Origin: Lachnospiraceae bacterium UBA4631
GTDB taxonomy: Bacteria > Bacillota > Clostridia > Lachnospirales > Lachnospiraceae
Length of the DNA stretch: 36,409 nt
Reading direction: 5' to 3'
Assembly: GCA_002406015.1 (NCBI GenBank)
Contig: DHMX01000018.1
Span: forward strand, 1-36,409
Each line of letters starts with the position of its first letter. The first letter of the stretch is position 1. Both the position numbers and the translations under genes were made by a program. The notes below the pieces were generated by a model. It searched no databases and was not told the DNA's origin. It saw only the letters and a list, made by a program, of their open reading frames with translations. Below are positions 30,320-36,409 of the stretch, one piece after another.

Positions 30320-33300
30320 ATGAATTATAAAATTATTTTGTACGGAAATAATATGTATAAGGAAATCAATTTGGATGAGACCTTTAAGAAAAGTCTTACA
30401 GTGGGAACTCTGAAGGATTGTCAGATACGTTTTCAACAAGAACGATTTTATACGGATTTTTTACTTCGGATTGATGAGAAGGATTCCGGTGAATATATGT
30501 TATCTTGTAATGAAACGGTTATTTTTCGCAATGAAAATGGCTTGAAGGAATCGGCTCACATTTTAAAAGCCGGTGATAGAATTGCAATCTGTTATGCTGC
30601 AACCGGAATGGAGTTTTTCTTTCTAGATGTTACATTTGATTTTAAGCAGATTGGAACGGATTATAATCTTGCAGTCAATTGTACGGGATTTGAGCAGATT
30701 ATTGTTGGTAATAAAGCAGACTGCGACATTCGGATTGATAATCCGTTTTTGGGTAACGATTATGTAGTGATTACGAAAAACGGCATGAATTATTGCATAA
30801 ATTCTGTCAATACACGTTATGGAATACAAATTAATGGATTTTCCACAAAGCAGCCTCAATCCATTATAAAGAACGGAGAATTTTTCTGCTTTTATGGATA
30901 TAGTTTTAATATTAACCATGATATTTTCTATACGACAAAAAATGCTGTAGTTATTTCCAAATATACAATCAATAAGCTGGATAATCAAAAAAATTATTTG
31001 AAATATCCAAGGTTCATTAGAAATGTAAGACAGCAATACAAAATGCCGGAAGCATCCCCGGAAATTTTGAAACCCAAAGCAAAGGATGACTCCGAGGAGC
31101 AGAATTTCTTGTTGTCTGCACTTCCGATGCTGGTAAATATGGTATTGATGATTGCTGTGCGTGGCGTTATGGGTGGCGGCGGAGCGTTTGTTATTTATTT
31201 TGCATTAATGATGTTATCTTCTATGGGTATATCTGTCTATACTTTTGTGGACGGCAAAAAGAAAAGGCGAATAAAGGAAGAAAAACGAATTGAAATATAC
31301 ATGAAGTATTTGGCGGAACAAGAGGATAATATTATCAAACTCCGCGAGCAGGAAAAGATTCTTGCGAATCAAATGAATCCGAGACTTGATGAATATATGG
31401 AGTTTGTTAAGGATTTTGATGGACGTTTGTTTGAAAAAGAAAGACAGCATGACGATTACTTATCTGTTCGGTTGGGAAGCGGTATTGTTCCGTCCGGGTG
31501 TCAGATTGATTATAAGCAGGAAGAATATGTTGAAACCGAAGATGAACTAATGAATTATCCGAGGGTACTGCATGATAAATATCAATTTTTACCGGATATG
31601 CCTGTGCTATTGGAACTTCGTGATTTGAATGCAGTTGGATTTGTAGGGGTACGAACCAAGCTTTACCAGATAGAGAAAAACTTGATTATGGAGTTTGCGG
31701 CATCTCATTTTTATAAGGATGTTAAACTCTTTTTGATTATGGATAAGGATGACATAACGCTATTTGATTGGGCAAGATGGTTACAAAACACCTATAACGA
31801 AGATACAAAGACACGTAATTTTATGTATGATAGTGATAGTGCAAAGATTTCATTAGAATTTTTATATTCGGAATTATCTCACCGTGAAAGCTCCGGTGGC
31901 AAAGGAAATCGAGAGGATTATATTGTTTTTGTATATAAATCAGATGTTATAAGTAATCATCCGGTGTCGGAATTTGTTGGACACGCAAAGGATTTAGGAT
32001 TCCATTTTGTGTTTTTTGAGGAGCATGAAGAATTATTAAATAAAGAATGTCAAAGGCGTATTTTTCTTAATGCAAAGGACTTCACAGGATATGTTCAGAA
32101 TGTGGAAGACGGAAAGGATATGCAGGAATTTCAATATTCACATATTTCAAGAGCGGATGCGGAGAAGGCAGCAAAGCGGCTGGCAGGAGTTTATGTAGAT
32201 GAGGTTAATCTGGAAAACCAGTTAACAAAGAACATTACATTGTTTCAACTTCTTGACATTATGAGTCCGTATGATTTGGAATTGGGTAAGCGTTGGGAAA
32301 AATCACGTATTTTTGAAAGTATGGCTGCACCTTTGGGTGTTAAGAGCGGAAATGAAATTGTATATCTTGATTTACATGAAAAATATCATGGACCGCATGG
32401 ATTGGTTGCAGGTACGACAGGCTCTGGTAAATCGGAAATTATGCAGACATATATTCTTTCTATGGCAACGTTATTTCATCCTTATGAAGTAGGCTTTATT
32501 ATCATTGATTTTAAGGGTGGAGGCATGGTGAATCAGTTTTTGAATCTGCCACACTTAAACGGAGCAATTACAAATATTGACGGTAAGGAAATTAATCGTT
32601 CTTTGATGTCAATTAAGGCAGAACTGCGAAAACGGCAGGAGCTTTTTGCAGAACAGAATGTAAATCACATTAATGATTATATACGTGCGTATAAAGAAGG
32701 AAAGACGGAGATACCACTTCCGCATTTAATATTGATTGTAGACGAGTTTGCTGAATTAAAAAGTGACCAGCCGGAATTTATGAAAGAATTGATTAGTGCA
32801 GCACGTATCGGACGAAGTCTTGGTGTGCATTTGATACTTGCAACACAAAAGCCTTCCGGTGTAGTAAACGACCAGATATGGAGTAATTCAAAATTCAAAT
32901 TATGTCTAAAGGTACAGAATAAAAATGATAGTAATGAAGTTTTGAAATCACCGTTAGCGGCAGAGATTCGGGAGCCGGGACGTGCCTATTTGCAGGTGGG
33001 AAATAATGAAATATTTCAATTATTTCAGTCTGCATTTTCTGGTGCACCCGTAAAAAATGATGGTATTAATAATCAGAAAAAATTTCGGATTTCATGTGTA
33101 GAACTCTCCGGAATGCGAAAGGTATTATATGAGCAAGTGCCTGAAAGTAATGCAGGTGGTGAAACGCAATTGGATGCGTTGGTGAATCGGATTCATGAAT
33201 ATTGTGAAGACCAGCATATACAAAAGCTGCCGAATATTTGTCTTCCTCCGCTTGAGACGAATATACCGTATACCTTGGATGGATTTGAAAATTTATCAAA

Positions 33301-34849
33301 TGATGTAATGATACCAATCGGACTTGTGGATGATCCTTCAAGGCAGCGGCAATTTGTAGAAAGCCTGAATTTTTCGCAAAGTAACATATTTATACTCGGT
33401 TCTTCGCTATCGGGCAAGACTAGTATGCTGCAAAATATTGTTTATGGCATTACACAATTGTATTCGCCCCAAGAAGTAAACCTTTATATTATGGACTTTG
33501 CATCTATGATACTTAAGAATTTTGCATCTATGAATCATGTGGGTGGAGTAATTGTAAATGGTGAGGATGATAAGCTTAAAAATTTCTTGAAAATGATAAA
33601 AGAAATGATCGTCAGTCGTAAGGAATTTTTATCGAAGAAGGGATTAAGTTCATTTAGCTCTTATAGGGAAAGTGGCGAAAAAGAACTTCCGCAAATAATC
33701 ATTCTTTTGGATAATTGGATTTCATTCAAAAATAATTATGCAGATTATGCAGAGATGCTTATCGAACTAGTACGGGATAGTGTATCCGTAGGTATTTCAT
33801 TTGTTATGACAGCCAGTCAGGGAGGAGGAATCGGATTCAAATTATTAGCATCCTTTAATAAAAGAATTGCATTATATTGTAATGATTCCGGAGATTATGC
33901 GACCTTATATGAGCATAACCGTATGAAGCCGGATTCGATTCCCGGACGTGGTATTGCTGAGATTAATCGAACCTTTTATGAATGTCAATATTATATTTCA
34001 TTTGCTGCGGCAAAGGAATTTGAACGAGTACATCTGATTCGGGAGTATATAGCACATATAAATAAACGCTATGACAAATTGTATGCAAAGGGAATCCCGG
34101 TAGTTCCGGAACAGGTGACAGAAGAATTTCTTGTTCAGGAGTTTGGGGAAAATCAGATTGGAAATTATGATGCATTTCTTGGAATGGAATATAACAGCAT
34201 TGAACCACGACGGTTGTTAATGAGTAAATTGGCATTTATGAATTTTATTGGCGGCAACAAAGCCTTGCGTACTCAATATACAAAGTATTTGGTTGAAAGG
34301 GTAATTCAGCGTATGAATATTTATCCTGCAAAACTATATATTTGTGATGATGAAGAAGGAAGCCTGAAGGATTGTGAATCTAAAGCGGAATTTTATTCGA
34401 CAAAGGCATCGGAAGCCGGTGATATGTTAAATGCGGTATATGATTTGCTGGAGGAAAGGAAGAATGAACTACAGAAAATAGATATAAATGTATTGCCATT
34501 TGTTTATGTGGTAATTAATTCACCGGAGGCAATTGAAAGAATTGCTGATAGTGGAGGAGGAGCAAAAGTTAAAGAAATAGTTTCGACAATGAAGGATTTG
34601 CGAGTATTTATATTATTTTCAAATGTGGAAGATGAGCAGGTTTCATTTAGTGGTTCTGATATTATGAAAATGATACGGGATTCTAAAAGATTTATATGTT
34701 TTCATGACCTTAAGGAAGTTAAAATTACCGATATTCCGATGTCAATAAGTAAAGTATTTAAGAAGCCATTAACGAATAAGGAAGCATACTTAATCAATGG
34801 TTCCAATGTAGAAAAAATACACATAGTCGAAGCAACAAAAGAAGGATAA
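30320..34849 (+). CDS. essC: EssC/YukB-type FtsK/SpoIIIE ATPase of type VII secretion
   Basis: A 1509-aa membrane ATPase, the motor of the system. Two N-terminal FHA-like domains (~1-100 and ~105-205) are followed by two TM helices (~255-300) and a linker with a coiled coil. ATPase domain 1 has Walker A GTTGSGKS (698-705) and Walker B with D808-E809 (LILIVDEFAEL). Domain 2 has GSSLSGKT (1027-1034) but D1131-N1132 at Walker B. Domain 3 is degenerate, with GGNKALRT (1311-1318). One competent and two weakened domains fits what is known of EssC/EccC. ATG 30320 begins right at the FHA fold; ATG 30293, overlapping the previous stop, would add nine residues and is the alternative. Its substrates are probably the small helical proteins around it. 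Confidence 0.93.
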   Translation: MNYKIILYGNNMYKEINLDETFKKSLTVGTLKDCQIRFQQERFYTDFLLRIDEKDSGEYMLSCNETVIFRNENGLKESAHILKAGDRIAICYAATGMEFFFLDVTFDFKQIGTDYNLAVNCTGFEQIIVGNKADCDIRIDNPFLGNDYVVITKNGMNYCINSVNTRYGIQINGFSTKQPQSIIKNGEFFCFYGYSFNINHDIFYTTKNAVVISKYTINKLDNQKNYLKYPRFIRNVRQQYKMPEASPEILKPKAKDDSEEQNFLLSALPMLVNMVLMIAVRGVMGGGGAFVIYFALMMLSSMGISVYTFVDGKKKRRIKEEKRIEIYMKYLAEQEDNIIKLREQEKILANQMNPRLDEYMEFVKDFDGRLFEKERQHDDYLSVRLGSGIVPSGCQIDYKQEEYVETEDELMNYPRVLHDKYQFLPDMPVLLELRDLNAVGFVGVRTKLYQIEKNLIMEFAASHFYKDVKLFLIMDKDDITLFDWARWLQNTYNEDTKTRNFMYDSDSAKISLEFLYSELSHRESSGGKGNREDYIVFVYKSDVISNHPVSEFVGHAKDLGFHFVFFEEHEELLNKECQRRIFLNAKDFTGYVQNVEDGKDMQEFQYSHISRADAEKAAKRLAGVYVDEVNLENQLTKNITLFQLLDIMSPYDLELGKRWEKSRIFESMAAPLGVKSGNEIVYLDLHEKYHGPHGLVAGTTGSGKSEIMQTYILSMATLFHPYEVGFIIIDFKGGGMVNQFLNLPHLNGAITNIDGKEINRSLMSIKAELRKRQELFAEQNVNHINDYIRAYKEGKTEIPLPHLILIVDEFAELKSDQPEFMKELISAARIGRSLGVHLILATQKPSGVVNDQIWSNSKFKLCLKVQNKNDSNEVLKSPLAAEIREPGRAYLQVGNNEIFQLFQSAFSGAPVKNDGINNQKKFRISCVELSGMRKVLYEQVPESNAGGETQLDALVNRIHEYCEDQHIQKLPNICLPPLETNIPYTLDGFENLSNDVMIPIGLVDDPSRQRQFVESLNFSQSNIFILGSSLSGKTSMLQNIVYGITQLYSPQEVNLYIMDFASMILKNFASMNHVGGVIVNGEDDKLKNFLKMIKEMIVSRKEFLSKKGLSSFSSYRESGEKELPQIIILLDNWISFKNNYADYAEMLIELVRDSVSVGISFVMTASQGGGIGFKLLASFNKRIALYCNDSGDYATLYEHNRMKPDSIPGRGIAEINRTFYECQYYISFAAAKEFERVHLIREYIAHINKRYDKLYAKGIPVVPEQVTEEFLVQEFGENQIGNYDAFLGMEYNSIEPRRLLMSKLAFMNFIGGNKALRTQYTKYLVERVIQRMNIYPAKLYICDDEEGSLKDCESKAEFYSTKASEAGDMLNAVYDLLEERKNELQKIDINVLPFVYVVINSPEAIERIADSGGGAKVKEIVSTMKDLRVFILFSNVEDEQVSFSGSDIMKMIRDSKRFICFHDLKEVKITDIPMSISKVFKKPLTNKEAYLINGSNVEKIHIVEATKEG

Positions 34850-34883
34850 TAGAAAAAAATATATATAGTTTGGAGGTGATCGG

Positions 34884-35192
34884 ATGATTATTTATATGGG
34901 AGCCTTTCGGGCACTCGCGGAATTTTTCAAGGAATTCTTTAAGGAAAAAGAAAAGGAACCAATTGCAGAAGGGGGAGATGGAGAACTTAATTTGATGAAT
35001 GAACAGGAAAAAAAGGACAAGGAAATTATGAAAGACGGAGGCTGGAAATGCTATTCCTGTGGATATGTAAATAGAAAATTAACCATTAATTGTGAAAAAT
35101 GTGCTATGGGAAAATACGAATCCGAAGATAGATATAAAGAAGATGCCATTCGTCGATTGGAGGAAGCACAGAAAAAGAAAAAGGAACTATAG
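34884..35192 (+). CDS. RanBP2-type zinc-finger miniprotein
   Basis: A 102-aa protein. An amphipathic aromatic N-terminal helix (FRALAEFFKEFFK) that might touch the membrane is followed by an acidic linker, then a zinc finger that fits W-x-C-x2-C-x3-N-x6-C-x2-C exactly (W54, C56, C59, N63, C70, C73), and a charged helical tail (RRLEEAQKKKKEL). RanBP2-type fingers bind ubiquitin or RNA in eukaryotes; in bacteria they are found in small proteins of unknown role. An excellent GGAGGTGAT site precedes the ATG. Its place right after essC suggests a cytoplasmic accessory factor. Confidence 0.75.
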   Translation: MIIYMGAFRALAEFFKEFFKEKEKEPIAEGGDGELNLMNEQEKKDKEIMKDGGWKCYSCGYVNRKLTINCEKCAMGKYESEDRYKEDAIRRLEEAQKKKKEL

Positions 35193-35201
35193 GAGAAAAA
35201 A

Positions 35202-35564
35202 ATGGACGATATATCAGAATATTTAGAGGAACTTGCACAGTTAAAAGCAACATATGCTTACTATAAAAGCCTTTTTAATGATTTAGATGATTATATTAGT
35301 GAGATTGAATCTAAATTATGGTATTTAGAGGATGTACTGGATAATTTTTATACCATAAATCAAAATTCCTATGACGAAAGTGAAGGAGAAATGGTTGACC
35401 TATTCGAGGACTTAGCAGGGTGTGGGTATAGTGATATTAATAATGCAAATGAAGAAATCCAGTCAGCATATGCGACATTGAAATTAATTCGCGACCAAGT
35501 AGAGGATAAAAAGGAAGAGTATCGTAAAAAGGTGGATGATTATGTAATTCCATCTGATTCGTAA
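35202..35564 (+). CDS. Coiled-coil protein, DUF5082-like
   Basis: A 120-aa acidic helical hairpin protein: helix ~1-60 (QLKATYAYYKSLFNDLDDYISEI contains the core, with heptad spacing), a loop around NSYDESEGEMVDLFEDLAG, and helix ~75-115. Size and layout recall DUF5082-type LXG-partner proteins of Bacillus and Listeria type VII loci; this is a resemblance, not a proven match. It starts 9 nt after the zinc-finger gene with an AGGAG site. It likely forms a complex with the WXG protein that follows. Confidence 0.62.
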   Translation: MDDISEYLEELAQLKATYAYYKSLFNDLDDYISEIESKLWYLEDVLDNFYTINQNSYDESEGEMVDLFEDLAGCGYSDINNANEEIQSAYATLKLIRDQVEDKKEEYRKKVDDYVIPSDS

Positions 35565-35593
35565 ATACAAGAAGGAACATAGGAGGAATGCAA

Positions 35594-35911
35594 ATGGGAG
35601 GATTTGTGTATACAGAAGAAATGGACGAATCTATACAGAAGGTTTTGACAGCCGGGGAATATATGCGTGAATCAAAAATCATGCTGGACGATATTGTCAG
35701 TAAAATGGAAGAATCCATCTCTTGGACAGGTGATAGTAAAAATCAATTAGTTGCATTTTTGAAGCTGATGCAAAATTATTTAAATACATTATGTGACGGT
35801 GATGACAGTCCCATTTCACAGATGGAAAGAGAATTATTAAGTTTTTTAGGAACCATGGAAGATTATGAGAGCAATTCAGAAGCAATTGCCTATGCAAAAG
35901 GAGTTCAATGA
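35594..35911 (+). CDS. WXG100-family protein with intact WXG motif
   Basis: A 105-aa helical hairpin protein with W44-T-G46 at the turn (ESISWTGDSKNQL), the only true WXG motif among the small proteins in the locus. The Trp is at the same residue number as Met44 of the three variant proteins at the start of the locus. ATG 35594 is preferred to ATG 35588 because AGGAGG (35581-35586) is 7 nt from the former and 1 nt from the latter. Probably a secreted substrate or effector partner of the EssC machine. The stop lies 1 nt before the next start. Confidence 0.78.
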   Translation: MGGFVYTEEMDESIQKVLTAGEYMRESKIMLDDIVSKMEESISWTGDSKNQLVAFLKLMQNYLNTLCDGDDSPISQMERELLSFLGTMEDYESNSEAIAYAKGVQ

Positions 35912-35912
35912 G

Positions 35913-36409
35913 ATGAAAACCTGGAATTTAAATTATTTAACGGCAGATGAGTTAATATCATTAAATAGTGTTTCGGGTGGTGGTGAGCTGCAAGGGATAG
36001 ACCTGCGAAGGGGAATGTTATATTTTACGAAAGAAAAAAACGAGGAAATTCTCAATTGCTTAGAAAAGAAACAAATTATTACATCGGATTACCAATTAAC
36101 CCAATATGGTATCTGCTTAGTGCACCTGATTCGTCAGTATCGGGAAAGCACGATACATTGCAAATTGAATTATGAAAGATTTGCATTGTTAAAAAAAGGA
36201 CAAGCAATTGTTATCCAACCAAAGGATAACGGATATGTTATTGCAGAAATACCAAAAGAAATCATTTTATATCGTATTATGAAAGCCTATATCAGCTTAT
36301 GGAAAGGAACAGAAGTATGTAATCAGGCAGAATACTTGTTTGTGCAGAAATGGAAAAACGGAAGAGAACAAGAGCATATGGTTTACTTTTGGAATGGGGA
36401 TGGCAGTTA
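35913..36409 (+). CDS. Type VII-locus accessory protein, cut by window end
   Basis: The first ~165 residues of a gene that runs off the window (3' partial). The N-terminus (MKTWNLNYLTADELISLNS) is followed by a winged-helix-like stretch (ILNCLEKKQIITSDYQLTQYG) and a beta-rich part (GYVIAEIPKEIILYRI, then EHMVYFWNGD). This outline recalls EspG/EsaC-like secretion chaperones (DUF5081-type), but I am not certain. It starts directly after the WXG gene; AAAAGGAG (35896-35903) lies about 9 nt upstream of the ATG, inside that gene. Confidence 0.6.
   Translation, partial: MKTWNLNYLTADELISLNSVSGGGELQGIDLRRGMLYFTKEKNEEILNCLEKKQIITSDYQLTQYGICLVHLIRQYRESTIHCKLNYERFALLKKGQAIVIQPKDNGYVIAEIPKEIILYRIMKAYISLWKGTEVCNQAEYLFVQKWKNGREQEHMVYFWNGDGS

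Noticed and set aside
1..36409. CRISPR array, transposon ends or integrase-type mobility genes
   Set aside because: No regularly spaced palindromic repeats, terminal inverted repeats or transposase/integrase motifs were seen; the only long direct repeats are the module gene array.

Overview
The window looks like chromosomal DNA of a low-to-moderate GC, spore-forming Clostridia, most probably a gut Lachnospiraceae-type bacterium. This rests on the gene families: a Flp1/DUF5702/DUF6382 type of Tad locus, the dnaX-ybaB-recR cluster, a DUF6472-like Cys-rich miniprotein, a SPOCS+LysM protein (spore-forming Firmicutes), and a Firmicutes-type ESX (type VII secretion) locus. All real genes are on the + strand. 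I saw no tRNA, rRNA, CRISPR or transposase.

Region 1 (1-9642) is a Tad/Flp-type pilus operon behind a near-consensus promoter. It holds a prepilin peptidase without a canonical start codon, a TadZ/CpaE-like protein with a ruined Walker A loop, the CpaF ATPase, TadB and TadC (TadC with an Ig-like insert), a Flp1-type pilin, a DUF5702-type protein, two TadE-like pseudopilins (one ending in a duplicated His/Cys motif), and a DUF6382-like FHA protein. No secretin is seen, as expected for a monoderm.

Region 2 (9643-22280) is mostly housekeeping: a flavodoxin-like/SCP2 fusion behind a promoter with phased 11-bp repeats, dnaX, ybaB/ebfC, recR and a 6-phosphofructokinase ending at a clear terminator. 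Next come a small hypothetical protein, a large membrane-anchored protein with an apparently inactive C39-like tail, a YlmH-like S4 protein, the DUF6472-like miniprotein, a PrcB_C-like lipoprotein, the SPOCS/LysM protein and an M18 aminopeptidase, closed by a second terminator.

Region 3 (22281-36409) is an ESX/type VII secretion locus, visibly more AT-rich. It starts with three WXG100-sized proteins whose Trp is replaced by Met, with a terminator-like hairpin after the second. Three small helical proteins follow, then a 620-aa effector-like protein whose C-terminal module of about 130 aa is repeated in a tandem array of membrane-anchored paralogues (two intact, one with a nonsense codon, one a start-codon relic). 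The rest is a catalytically dead trypsin-like/FIVAR/TM/FHA protein, a YukD/EsaB-like protein, a 1509-aa EssC-type FtsK/SpoIIIE ATPase with FHA domains, a RanBP2-type zinc-finger miniprotein, a coiled-coil protein, a genuine WXG protein, and a gene cut by the window edge. EssA, EssB and EsaA homologues are not visible here.

The most novel-looking element is the duplicated module array next to the effector-like protein. Secreted and membrane-tethered versions of one unrecognised domain sit in a translationally coupled, recombining series, which suggests self-protection decoys, surface partners or a cassette reservoir.
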